DNA of 64,000 nt from Apium graveolens (taxonomy: Eukaryota; Streptophyta; Magnoliopsida; Apiales; Apiaceae): positions 79,715,583 to 79,779,582 of the forward strand of contig NC_133647.1 in the NCBI RefSeq assembly GCF_009905375.1, given 5' to 3'. How positions within the stretch are numbered: position 1 is the first letter of the stretch; every line of letters starts with the position of its first letter. The notes under the pieces are model-generated. The model did no database searches, was not told where the DNA came from, and was given only the letters and a program-made list of their open reading frames with translations. Both the position numbers and the translations under genes were made by a program. Positions 35,210-45,678 of this stretch are shown one piece after another.

Positions 35210-37090
35210 TTAAGCACAGATTACATAGAGATAAGACAATCTGTAAACACTGAACATAAAGTCTGATGCATGTGAACAAAAACTAAGCAGATTTTGAGAA
35301 AGAACCTGAACCATTCCAAGTTCATTTACCAGTCTTGTAAAGGTAGCTTCACATAGTGGTTTTGTGAAGATATCTGCTAGTTGTTGCTCTGTTGGGACAA
35401 AATGCAATTCCACTGTACCTTCCATCACATGTTCCCTTATGAAATGGTACCTAATGCTGATGTGCTTTGTCATTGAGTGTTGAACTGGATTACCTGTCAT
35501 AGCAATAGCACTTTAATTTTCACAGTAAATGAGTATTTTAGAATATTCTAACCCATAGTCCAGTAACTGATTCTTCATCCAAAGAATCTGTGCACAACAA
35601 CTTCCTGCAGCAATATATTCTGCTTCTACAGTTGATGTGGAAATTGATTTCTATTTCTTGCTAAACCAAGAAACCAATCTGCCTCCAAGAAATTGGCAGC
35701 TTCCACTAGTGCTTTTCCTGTCTATTTTGCGTCATGCAAAATCTGCATCTGAGTAACCTATCAGCTTAAAATCTGATTCCTTAGGATACCACAATCCTAG
35801 ATTAGCGGTACCCTTTAGGTACTTGAAAATTCTTTTCACAGCTATTAGATGAGGTTCTCTTGAATCAGCCTGAAATCTTGCACAAAGACAGGTAGCATAC
35901 ATGATATCAGGTTTACTTGCAGTTAAATAGAGTAAAGATCCAATCATACCTTTGTAGTTAGTAATATCTACTGATGCTCCAGTATCTTTATCTAACTTGG
36001 TTGCAGTGGCCATGGGAGTGGATGCAGTTTAACAGTCTTGTATTCCAAATTTCTTCAGTAAATTTATGGTGTACTTGGATTGATTTATGAAAGTACCTTA
36101 TTCATTTTGCTTGACTTGAAGTCCCAGAAAATAGCTAAGTTCTTCCATCATACTCATTTGATATCTTGACTGCATTAGCTTTGCAAACCTTTCACAGAGT
36201 TTGGCATTTGTAGAACCAAAGATGATATCATCAACATATATCTATACCAAAAGTAACTTATCTTTGCATAACATTATAAATACTCACACATCTATAACCC
36301 CACACTTAATAACACACACACACACACACACACTTACAGGTTATTGTCTTGGAAACGAACAAAACATTACTAGAGTTATTAAATCCACCAGGTAATAGTT
36401 TTGACAGAACAAAAGTAATTATGTCTTACCACGGGTGTAACCTGTCCTTTCCATGGTTGAGGTAGAACAAAGTTTTGTCAATTGTGCCTCTGGTAAATCC
36501 ACTTTCCATAAGGAATTGAGCTAAAGTCTCATACCATGCTTTTGGAGCTTGCTTAAGGCCATATAGTGCTTTATCAAGCCTGTAGACATGATTATGAAAT
36601 TTTGAATCTACAAATCCTGGAGGTTGTTCAACATATACCTCTTCTTCCAATTCTCCATTGAGAAAAGCACTTTTAACATCCATTTTAAAGACTTTAAACT
36701 TCTTGTGAGCAGCGTAAGCCAAAAAGATCCTTATGGCTTCCAATCTAGCAACTGGAGCAAATGTTTCATCATAGTCAATACCCTCCTGTTGAGAGTATCC
36801 TTTAGCAACCAGCCTTGCTTTGTTTTTTGTAATTATGCCATCACTGTCAGTTTTGTTTTTGAACACCCATTTTGTGCCAACAATGGATATGTTCTTTGGT
36901 CTTGGCACTAGGGTTCAGACTTTATTTCTTTCAAATTCATTTAACTCTTCCTGCATTGCTTGCACCCAATCAGCATCTTGAAGAGCTTCTTCTACTTTCT
37001 TTGGTTTAGTCTGAGATAAAAAGGAATGATAGAGACATTCATTTGATGTTGCTGTTCTAGTTCTGACACCTGCTTCAGGATCTACAATTA
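35210..37090 (-). pseudogene. Copia-1 reverse transcriptase and RNase H
   Basis: It reads leftward. RT starts around [20 protein letters not shown], then [74 protein letters not shown]. The [11 protein letters not shown] catalytic motif (about 36240-36210) follows a small insertion. RNase H shows [11 protein letters not shown] (Asp), VEAEYIAAGSCCAQ (Glu) and the HISIRYHFIREHV / VPTEQQLADIFTKPL end; the motif YCDNQSAI of copia-2 reads YCEN-stop-SAI here. In-frame stops occur at several sites, such as the one replacing W in NKVW (about 36917). The reading ends at 35210. Confidence 0.88.
36257..36443 (-). mobile_element. Small insertion inside copia-1 RT
   Basis: Copia-2 reads CCAAAAGTAAGTCCCTTCC continuously (about 60380-60398). 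In copia-1 the CAAAAGTAA at 36248-36256 is followed by 153 bp of foreign DNA including an (AC)11 run (36312-36333). A second CAAAAGTAA lies at 36410-36418, followed by 25 unexplained bases (36419-36443) before RT resumes. A 9-bp direct repeat would fit a Mutator-type target duplication, but no terminal inverted repeat is seen. Confidence 0.55.
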
Positions 37091-37920
37091 TTAAGTCAGG
37101 TATATGTGCTTTAGTCCACTTCCTTGCAGATGGAAGTTGATCTCATCAGCATTTTCTAATGCTCCCCCTGACGTTATGCTCTCTAAAATTTCAGAATTTG
37201 AGTTGGATCCTTCAGGAATTGAAGAATCAGAGTTTCCAGAATTATCAGAATTTGGCTCATCAGAACTTGATGAATCAGAACTTGAAGAGCCAGTAACAGG
37301 TTCTGATGCTTCTTGAGAGTCTTGAGATGTGGTATGTTCATTAGCTTGCTCCCCCTGAACAGGTGCATTTTCCCTTGGAGTAGTTACTACAGTTTCAATG
37401 ACATCAGAATTTAACCCGTCAGAACTTACAGGATCAGGATTTAGGTCATCAGAATTAACAGAATCAGAATTTAAATCTTCATTTTCAAATCTCAGCTGAT
37501 CATGATCATTGAAATCTTCAAGTCCAGTAATATTTTTATCATCAGAAGATACATTGATAGATTCCATGACAACCCTTGTTCTTAAATTGTCGACTCTGAA
37601 GGCTTTTGTGGAAAGTGGATATCCAACAAAAATTCCTTCATCAGCTTTTAGATCAAATTTTGACAACTGTTCAGGATGAGTCTTAAGAACAAAACACTTG
37701 CATCCAAACACATGAAAGTATTTCAGATTTCAGCTGTTCACCATCTCATATGGTGTTTTTCCATGCTTGTTTATGAGTGTAGCATTCTGTGTAAAACAAG
37801 CAGTCTGTACAGCTTCAGCCCAAAAATAGGTTGGTAGCTTTGCTTCATCAAGCATAGTTCGTGCAGCTTCAATGAGAGTCCTGTTCTTTCTTTCTACAAC
37901 TCCATTCTGCTGTGGAGTTC
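37091..37920 (-). pseudogene. Copia-1 integrase C-terminal part and linker to RT
   Basis: Just left of the solo LTR the frame reads QNGVVERKNRTLIEAARTML, which contains the third catalytic residue (Glu in VERKNR). It continues through TYFWAEAVQTACFTQN and, after a break at about 37730, FGCKCFVLKTHPEQLSKFDL and GIFVGYPLSTKAFRV. A Ser/Asp/Asn-rich linker (about 37500-37150) follows. On the plus strand it is a string of TCAGAACTT/TCAGAATTT repeats. The linker precedes RT. Confidence 0.85.
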
Positions 37921-39370
37921 TGTTAGGGCGAAAACACGCGCTAATAATACACGCAAGTATACGCGTTCGCAAGTAATATAGAATACTTTCTAGTTCGTTC
38001 CCACAGAGACTCAGACTAATTATGTTCAATTAACACTCGCTCACCAATGCGTGATTACTTCTCAATGTTAAGACAATAACACTTAGATTGATTAACTAAT
38101 TATTAACTACAATTAACTATGAGAATTAAGCACTTAATTAACACTTGAATTAACAATATTAAAACACACATGAGATCACAACTTTATTACTACTTCCTTC
38201 AATAGTCATTGTTATTACCCTTAGCATGCAACAGTGATGATATTAATCGAACAACACGAAGCTGATAAAAGCCAACTTTCATTGTACTAATACCATTCTA
38301 CCAAGCATCCACAATTAAGATAGAAGTGGAATAGGCATCAATTATGTTGAGACCCTATATGTCTACAGAATTTGACAACATAACGATTTAAGCACAAGTT
38401 ATTCCTTTTGATTACACAGGGCAAGTAAAACAATTAGATTTACCCACTAATCATGCATACTCGTACATGAACCTATGCTAGCATGGCGAGTTCTAAACCT
38501 CAAGATCCACCGTCGCTTCACAAGAGATTAACACCCTATCTTATATGTTCGCGACGCACATAAGACGAATAAGCACAGCCAATACTAGATATCATACAAT
38601 CATCACACACTAAGGTATTAGACAACTAACTAAAGAATTCCATAGTAAATCCGTTATGACCCCATGATCACGATTAGCCCATGATAGCACTCATCGTCAT
38701 CATGGGTTCATATGAAAATATGATAATAACACACGAGAATAATAACTAAATCTACTCATATTAAACCAGAGTACGTCACAAGAGTAAATAGGTTCAAAGT
38801 AAAGAAAACTAGCATCCAACGTTACAACGAAATAAAGAATCACAAGAAAATATGCTTCCTCTTCGTTGCGGTGTACTAAAACGGTCTTCTTCGTTATCTC
38901 CTCGCTCCTTGATTAATACCACGATCCAATACTATGTGAAACATCTCTAAAAACTACTTATATAGGAGTCCCATAAAACCCAGCTAACTCAGAAGTTGGA
39001 AGTTAAACAGAACCAGGAGTCTAAAATATTTATTCTAAAATTCCGTCCCTGAGCGGCCGCTCAGCATTTCTGAGCGGGCGCTCAGCTTCCTGAGCGGTCG
39101 CTCAGCAGAGCTGAGTGGGCGCTCAGACCCCTTTTGGAAAATGCTCTGTTTTTGCTCCAAATCTTTGCTGCAATCTGCTCCTATCTTCCCACTTGCAATG
39201 CCAAACACATGCCAAGGCTTATTCTTGATGAAATCTCTCCAGAAATGCAAATAATACCCTGAAATGCATAAACACTAGAAAAACGCATCAAATACACAAA
39301 ATACTTGATTTTAAGACATCAATTCAAGCCATTATAAGACATTCTAAGTGGTATAAAATGCCACTTATCA
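37921..39370 (-). mobile_element. Athila-like gypsy solo LTR (1450 bp) in copia-1 integrase
   Basis: The target duplication AGTTC is at 37916-37920 and 39371-39375. On the minus strand it begins TGATAAGTGGCATTTTATAC and ends CGTGTTTTCGCCCTAACA, ends I associate with Athila-type plant gypsy LTRs. A TATA box (TATATAAG, minus strand) is at about 38963-38956. Near the U3 start side are four copies of a 16-bp palindrome (39049-39126). There is no primer site, polypurine tract or internal region, so it is a solo LTR. Confidence 0.8.
39049..39126. repeat. Four 16-bp palindromes spaced 20-21 bp
   Basis: CTGAGCGGCCGCTCAG (39049-39064), CTGAGCGGGCGCTCAG (39070-39085), CTGAGCGGTCGCTCAG (39090-39105) and CTGAGTGGGCGCTCAG (39111-39126). 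Variation is confined to the centre plus one arm base. They lie inside the solo LTR. Confidence 0.95.
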
Positions 39371-40234
39371 AGTTCTAGGTGCAGAAAATTCCTGCTTTAT
39401 TCCATGCTCTTTGCAGAACTCTTCCATGATTGAATTCTTGAACTCAGTGCCATTATCACTTCTTATTATTTTAACAGAATCTTTGACCAACTTATCCAGC
39501 TGTCTGACATGATCAGTTAGAGTAGATGCAGTTTCATTATTCTTGTGCAAGAAATACACCCAAGTGTATCGTGTGAACTCATCCACTATAACCATAGCAT
39601 ATTTCTTCTTTGCAATAGACATGACATTAACTAGACCAAATAGATCAACATGCAGTAAGTGATAAGGTTCAAGAATTGAGGATTCAGTTTTGCTCTTGAA
39701 TAGAGATTTTCTTTGTTTTTCCTTTTGACATGAATCACAAAGGCCGTCAAGAGCAAATACTGATTTTGGCAGTCCTCTCACAAGATCTTTCTTTACTAGC
39801 ACATTTATGTTATTGAAATTTAAATGAGAGAGTCTCTTGTGCCAATTCCAGCTTTCTTCAATTGATCTTCTGCTTAACAGACAGATCGCAGAACCATCAG
39901 AGTTTGTTGAAAGTCTGGCTTCATATATGTTACCATGTCTGTAACCTTTCAGAACCACTTTGCCTATAGAATTATTTACAACTTCACAGTTTTCTTCAAA
40001 GAAATTAACATGATAACCTCTGTCACAGATTTGACTCACACTTAGCAGATTGTGTTTAAGTCCTGAGACAAGAGCTACTGATTCAATTATGACATTCCCA
40101 AGATTGATATTGCCATATCCCAGAGTTTTTCTCATATTGCCATTTCCATAAGAAACTCCTGGGCTAGCTTTCTCCATAAAATCTGATAGCAGGGCTTTAT
40201 TTCCAGTCATATGTCCTGAACATCCACTGTCCAT
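39371..40234 (-). pseudogene. Copia-1 protease and integrase N-terminal part
   Basis: It reads leftward from 40234, the first Met (MDSGCSGHMTGNKALLSDF), which contains the aspartic protease DSG. The true polyprotein continues from gag. It then covers LVSGLKHNLLSVSQICDRGY and the GAG-pre-integrase zinc region (WNWHKRLSHLNFNN ... LCDSCQKEKQ). The integrase core starts with Asp in LLHVDLFG, then FTRYTWVYFLHK and Asp in IRSDNGTEFKNS. The frame stays open until the solo LTR at 39370, which separates the second and third catalytic residues. Confidence 0.9.
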
Positions 40235-42618
40235 AATTAGGATGTTTTTCCTGTTGCCTAGTAATCACAAAGACCACTATTGGTTAGTTATAAGGACCCG
40301 GACTTTCTTGGATCCTTTAGCCTTTTTAAGTTTGTTAGCATTTGCAGCGGATTTAATTTCAGAGTTTATGCTAACTTGCTTCTTATCAGACTTTATATCA
40401 GACTTTGCATCAGAATTTACACTAGAAGGAATTACACTAACTTTCTTCAAAGAAGGTTTTATTTGATAATAATCATAGTACAAACTATGATATTCCTTAC
40501 AAGTATAAATAGAATGCCATAAACTACCACAATGAGAACAAGGATTTTGTGGTTTAAACCTGACAGACTGACTCTTAACTCCTGATCTAGGGGGTAAAGA
40601 GTTTATATCTTTATTTTTCCTGTAAAAAGAAGCAAGATGGTTAGAGTTTCCACAATTATAATATTTCTTTCTAGGAGCATTAGGAACAGGCATAAAATTA
40701 TTGCTTTTATTCACAACTTCCTTTCTATTCCTATTTTTCCTAGCTTCCTTTACCTTGTTCACATTTCTAATCTCTTTCAGCTGATGCTTAAGCTGCTTCT
40801 TTGTCATTAAACCTATGTTTACTGAAGCTGGTTTGTCCTGTTTTAATTTGTCAGAAGTTGGCTTTTTAACTTTTGTTTTAGAATCATTCATCTTTTCAGA
40901 CTTTGACACATCAGTTTTTGCTACAAATTTAACATGATTAACTTTATGCTTTTCAGCTTTCTTGGTAAAGTTTGGTTTAGATGACACAGTTTCCTTTTCT
41001 TCTTTATCATCTAGATAACCTAGACCTTCTTTCCAATTTCCATTTTTTAAGATTTTCTGAGTTGTTCTTCCAGAGTTAGTCCAAGTTTTGATTACCTCAT
41101 TTTCCTTTTCCAGTTCAGATTTAAGAGATTTATTCCATTTTAGCACTTCACCTCTAACATACAAGGTCTCATCTCTTTCTTTCTGAGTTTGATGAAACAT
41201 AACTAACTCTTTTTCTAAATAGTCATTTCTGTTTTTAAGAGCAAGACTTTCAAATGTTAATCTTTCATTTGTTAAAGTCTGATCTCTAAAACTAATGAAC
41301 ATGGTTTTCAGATATAATATTAGCTCAGAAATATCATCAGTATGAAAAACAAGAGTTGCTTGAGGTACCTTTAATTCAGCAGCATTAGTACTGCTATCAG
41401 CATTTGCCATCAAGGCATAGTTCACCTCATCTTCAGAATCTGAAGTGTCTGCCCAGTTTTTCTTCTTTGTGATAAGTGCCTGTCCTTTATCACCTTTTCC
41501 TTTCTTGTAGTCAGGAGAGATGTGGCCTCTTTCACCACAGTTGTAGCATTTGACATTTGAGTTATCTCCTATGTCAGACTTTCCTCCCTTGCCTTCAGAC
41601 TTTCTGAACCTTTCTTTTCAGAACTTCCACCTTTTCTTGAAAACTTTTTGCCCTTTCTGAATTTCTTGTAGGCTATCTTTGTGATACCCTTCACCATAAG
41701 AGCAAACAGTTGCATCATCTTTACATCAACATCAACTTCAGATAAATTTTTAGATTCTGAATCATCATCATCAAAATTTGATGATCTGAATCAAACTGTA
41801 TGATAAGAGCCTTTCCTTTGCCTCTCTTTGAGACAACCACTTTAGGAGATTCCTCCTCAGCTTTAAGAGCAACTGCCTTTGACTTTCTTCCATGCATTTT
41901 TCTCCTTTGATCCATCTCAAGTTTATGAGTCTTGAGTATACCATAAATTTCATCAAGAGTAGTTTCAGCAAGTTCATAGTTGTCTCTTATGGTAGTAGAC
42001 TTCAAATCCCAATTTTCAGGAAGAGCTAAAAGGAATTTTAAATTTGAATCTTCAAGATCATATTCCTTGTCCACCAGTGACAGATCATTCAAGAGTTTGG
42101 CAAACCTGCATATAAATCAGTTAATGACTTATCAGCTTTTGAGTCAAAGTGTTCATACTCTTGAGTGAGTATAGTCTTCCTGTTCTTCTTGATTGCATCA
42201 GTTCCTTGGAATCTTGTCTCCAAAGCATCCCATATCTCCTTTGCAGTCTTACATCAAATTACCATGTTTGACATGACATTGTCAATTGCACTATGCAGCA
42301 GATGCCTTATCCTTGCATCCTTGGCAATAGATGAGATGTCTTCAGTTGTGTACTCACTTTCCTCCTTTGGTATCATCTTTGTTGGTTGATCAACAACTGC
42401 AACAGAAAGCTTGGTAGGCTTATATGGTCCATCATTAATTCTATTAAGGTATTCTGGATCTGTGGCTTCCAGATCATAGCCATCTTTACCTTCCATATAG
42501 GATACTCAGATGCTCTCAGTATGGGAACCCTAATACTCTCATATCGACTGTGAGTTTGATTGTTTTGAGTATCTTGAGTTTTGGTGGGCTTAGGTGGGGT
42601 TTGTGTTTCTTCAGACAT
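40235..42618 (-). pseudogene. Copia-1 gag
   Basis: The start ATG 42618 (MSEETQTPPKPTKTQD) lies about 40 nt after the primer site. A frameshift at about 42400-42490 moves reading to DGYDLEATDPEYLNRINDGP. The UBN2-type gag core continues (IWDALETRFQGTDAIKKNRK; LVDKEYDLEDSNLKFLLALP). Three zinc-knuckle positions occur: CYNCGERGHISPDY (about 41560, last Cys to Tyr), YYNCGNSNHLASFY (about 40660, two Cys lost) and CSHCGSLWHSIYTC (about 40535, intact CX2CX4HX4C). Between the first two is a long charged coiled-coil-like region (41425-40700). The size is large for a copia gag, as in SIRE/Maximus elements. Confidence 0.85.
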
Positions 42619-42659
42619 GATTGTAAACTGGATCTTACTGTTTGTAAATCAACAGAGAG

Positions 42660-42671
42660 GCTCTGATACCA
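42660..42671 (-). promoter_or_regulatory. Primer-binding site, copia-1
   Basis: The plus strand GCTCTGATACCA is TGGTATCAGAGC on the element strand, 2 nt from the 5' LTR. It is complementary to initiator-methionine tRNA. Confidence 0.9.
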
Positions 42672-42673
42672 CT

Positions 42674-43231
42674 TGTTAGGTCACACAACACTATAGAAGG
42701 GGGTTGAATATAGTGTTTATACAATCAAATTGATTTCGAACACAAGTATGTAACAGTAATCAAGTATATTCAATATAATAAACTTTGTTACAATATAATA
42801 GTTGTTCTCTCTCAGTGATGAACAATATCACTAATAGCTGCTAGGTTACAATGTATAATCTTTCTCGTGAATGATAACATATATAGTATAAACCCTAAGC
42901 TGTGTTTATATAGTACACAGTTACAAGATATCTTATAATTGACATGGAATATAATTCTGTCTCCTGAAATATATCAATCAGATATTATCTTCTATAAGTC
43001 TTCTAGTATTCTAACTCTTCATGCATATTGTTTTAGTCATGATCTTTTCCTGTAAATCAGCTGCTTCCCTTATCTGAAGTATCCGCACTTAAGTCCTGAT
43101 ATAAATCCTAACGACCTTAAGTTCTTATATAAGTTCTGACTTCAGTAAGTTTTGATTTCCAGTAAGTCCTGATATTAAATTCTGAAACTAAACACAATAG
43201 ATTAGACATGACATCTCAAATATATCTAACA
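42674..43231 (-). repeat. 5' LTR of copia-1 (558 bp)
   Basis: On the plus strand it starts TGTTAGGTCACACAAC and ends ATATATCTAACA. A TATA box for minus-strand transcription (TATATAAA) is at 42912-42905. U3 (43080-43190) contains repeated CTTAAGTCCTGATATAA-like units. The right target copy ATATA follows at 43232-43236. Confidence 0.93.
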
Positions 43232-43325
43232 ATATATTTCATTATGGTTGTTATTCAGGTTGTGCAGGGTTTGGAGATTAGCTAGTAACCCCCAGACTTA
43301 GACCCCGGGTCTGGAGGGCGTTACA
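43232..43325 (+). repeat. 3' LTR terminus of chromovirus A
   Basis: This continues the 3' LTR after the copia-1 insertion, beginning with the duplicated ATATA. ATATATTTCATTATGGTTG matches the 5' LTR at about 13283. It ends GGTCTGGAGGGCGTTACA. Confidence 0.9.
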
Positions 43326-44670
43326 CCTCGTCAGTAGGGGGACAGGAGCTCCTGCCCCTGGCCGACTAGGCCCGGACGACCAGCACCCAGAAGGGCCTTT
43401 TGGACGAGCAGGGCTTCCTGCAGGAGGTCCTGCAAAAAATCGGCGACCCCCCTGCGAAATATTTAGATTTTTTTTGCAAAAATAAGGAAAACTAGAAAAA
43501 ATTCAAAAGTATTTAACTTTTCAAAATTAAATATTAAGCCCCGATTAGTGAGATTTAGCCCCGATTAGGGCCGACTAGTGTGTATTACACGTAATTAACT
43601 CGAATGAAGGGGAATTAGTGACTCCTGTGATGAAATTAGCCCCGATTAGGGCCGTTTAACCTATTCACTCACGTGATTAGTGCGAATTAGGGATAATTAG
43701 TGTCTTATGCATACTAATTAGTCCTGGTTAATATAAATTAACCCTTAGTAGGGCAGGTTAGCCTAGGTTAAGGCCAATTAGTGCATTCTAGCTTAAAATT
43801 AGGCTCTTTTAAGCCTAATTAGCAGCTTGAACACGGAAATTAGCCCCGATTAGCCCCGAATAGGGCCTGTTAGCAGCTTTCACCCGATAATTAACCTTGA
43901 CGAAGGTTAAGGGGTGATAAATGATCATTTTTAATCCCGGTTAGGATCGTTTAATGTGAAACACTATCCAATTAGCATGTGCAAAGGCCTTAAGTGCGTA
44001 TACTCACACTATATAAGTCGTTGTAAATGTGTAGGTCACTCCTTATTTTATGATAAAATGGCGATACCCATGAAGGGTCGATACCCGAGAAGGGCCAAAA
44101 GTACCCCGAGTCGCGAAAAGACCATTATAACTTCCACGAAAAGTCGAGTAGTATTTACGGAAGTTGGAGGGAAAATGATATGAATAGAAAATACATCTTA
44201 AAGACACATTAAATGTCACATTAATTACACTTGGGCTTCTTGTCTGAAGTCCAGTATAGACCTGTCTGGTCCAAACTCGTAGCAGACTCCAGACGACTCA
44301 TGTAGTCAAGACCCACCAGCAGAGGTCGTCAAGGTCCAGAAACACAAGATGTTCACGAAGTAGACCCAATACGACTGGAAGAGCAGAGACATTTGTCCTA
44401 AACGGACTCAAAGTCCTACACAAAAGGTTCTGGAGTTCCTCCCTTAGAGGATTCCTAATCACCATCTAAATTGGATACTTGTCCACCAAGTCTCCCAACA
44501 CAAGTCTAACCCTAGACTCACCTCTATATAAATGGCTCTACCCCTCAACCTAGAACTATATTTTTGGCTTGATTCTCTACTACACAGAGATACGTAGGAA
44601 TCTTGCAAGGACCGATAGTCCCGAACGCAAGAGCAACCATTAAAGCTCTCGAAGCTCATAAATCCTAACA
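43326..44670 (+). repeat. Presumed 3' LTR of the Tat element, partial
   Basis: It is GC-rich at 43326-43450, with CCGACTAGG and AAGGGCCTTTTGGACGAGCA resembling 7970-8000. From 43530 it contains TTAGCCCCGATTAGGG-like repeats (43534, 43554, 43635, 43839). TATA boxes are at 44010 (ATATAAG) and 44525-44533 (TATATAAAT). The R/U5-like end CTACACAGAGATACGTAGG ... CCGAACGCAAGAGCAACC is typical of Tat LTRs. The end CCTAACA is at 44670; a second CTAACA at 44677-44682 makes the exact end uncertain. No coding region is seen. The LTR start was not identified because of the chromovirus A insertion. Confidence 0.55.
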
Positions 44671-45020
44671 TTAATTACTAACACACTCTAGTTTTTATTC
44701 CAGAACAAATATTAGTTTAAAAAATTATAAAATTAAAATATTAATTTGTTTAGATACAATATAAAAAATAAAAAAGTGTATAATTTTTTAATTGATCTAG
44801 CCGATAGAGAAAAATGGTCGGGTTATCATTATTAACATAATCTTTTTACCTGCGCCCATATATTTTGATTTTAAATTAAATGCATCTTACCATGATTAAT
44901 TTTTTTATTATATACTTGGGTCTGAAAATTTCAAAATTAATGTTGAAATCGGCTATTGATATTATTATCTAAAATATAGAAACATTGATGTTTCAATGTG
45001 ACACTTTTTGAGTGAGTTAA

Positions 45021-45300
45021 TCACCAAAATACCATATTTTTAAATTGTTTGGCCCTCCCTGCCCATCACATATGTTGAATCGTGTATCATATCTGCTGTT
45101 ATTTAAAAAATAAGGGTGATATGCATGTTCATCATGCATATCAAATAACTTGAGACTCCGTATCAGGCGTGACGCGCGTGGCGAAATAGCAACAGCCTGA
45201 TACGGTAGACAAAATGCTGTTTTCAACGGGTATTTTGGGCCAATTTTTCAAAATGTGGTAGGCAGTGTCATAAAAATTAAAAATGTGGCATTTTAGTAAC
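45021..45300. mobile_element. MITE-like element with two internal hairpins
   Basis: Imperfect terminal inverted repeats: CACCAAAATACCATATTTTTAA at the left (from 45022) and its near complement at the right (45278-45299), 18 of 22 positions matching. Inside are two strong hairpins: GATATGCATG-TTCAT-CATGCATATC (45118-45142, extended by GTTATTT/AAATAAC at 45098 and 45143), and CCGTATCAGGC/GCCTGATACGG (45158-45168 and 45195-45205, 26-nt loop). No clear target duplication was found, so the superfamily is undetermined. Confidence 0.45.
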
Positions 45301-45603
45301 AAGCCCCATTTTTTCCGGTAGGTTTATGCCTGAAATAATTAAAAATATGTCTTGATTAGTTTTTAATATAATTATTATGATATTATGATTTTTATTATTT
45401 ATAAATTGAACCTTAGCAAATTTTTAAATAAAATTCTTTACTACCAATATAGAAAAAGTAATAATTTCTAAATAGATGAATTGAATGTCAATTACGAATC
45501 ATCTCTTCTATATATAATAGATGAACATGATGATAATATTTCTGAGATTAAAAAGTCTCATTGAAATTAATAAACTACCCCTATTTTAATATTTATATAA
45601 AAG

Positions 45604-45678
45604 ATGTGGTTTTCGAGAATTGAACTCGAGATATTTCATACACCTATACCACCTCATACCACTACACCATATTATCAC
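45604..45678 (-). repeat. tRNA-derived SINE-like head
   Basis: The minus strand reads GGTGTAGTGGTATGAGG (A-box-like, 45668-45652). It is followed by a perfect T-arm, TCGAG-TTCAATT-CTCGA (45629-45613), that fits the TTCRANY loop. The anticodon stem is not convincing, so it is not a functional tRNA. A Pol III-type SINE head reading leftward is the best explanation. The body at 45600-45480 is AT-rich. Confidence 0.4.

Larger units (their letters stand above)
16501..43231 (-). mobile_element. Copia-1: SIRE-like Ty1/copia element with nested insertions
   Basis: This is a minus-strand element with LTRs at 42674-43231 (5') and 16501-17046 (3'), target duplication ATATA at 16496-16500 and 43232-43236, a primer site at 42660-42671 and a polypurine tract at 17047-17061. 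Gene order leftward is gag, PR, IN, RT, RNase H, spacer, ORF3. Insertions inside it are chromovirus B in ORF3, an Athila-like solo LTR in IN and a small insert in RT. Without the known insertions it is about 12.4 kb. Every gene is broken. Confidence 0.92.
10920..43325 (+). mobile_element. Chromovirus A: Ty3/gypsy (Tekay-like) element, deleted and split
   Basis: It comprises a 5' LTR (10920-13374), a primer site, a leader ORF, part of gag (14482-15113), then a direct jump into the middle of the 3' LTR (15114-16500). That LTR is interrupted by copia-1 and completed at 43237-43325. Protease, RT, RNase H and integrase are absent. Ends are TGTAAC and GTTACA. Flanks (ACTGG at 10915-10919, CCTCG at 43326-43330) do not form a target duplication. 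Lineage is judged by similarity of LTR end, leader and gag to chromovirus B. Confidence 0.8.

Noticed and set aside
37091..37316. Plus-strand Ser/Glu-rich frame opposite the IN-RT linker
   Set aside because: It is the antisense of a repetitive linker; the minus-strand reading connects integrase to RT.
39035..39250. 71-codon minus-strand frame with ERPL/SGRS repeats
   Set aside because: It reads through the palindrome array of the solo LTR; no coding support.
45604..45678. Functional tRNA gene
   Set aside because: The T-arm is good but acceptor and anticodon stems do not pair convincingly; a SINE head fits better.
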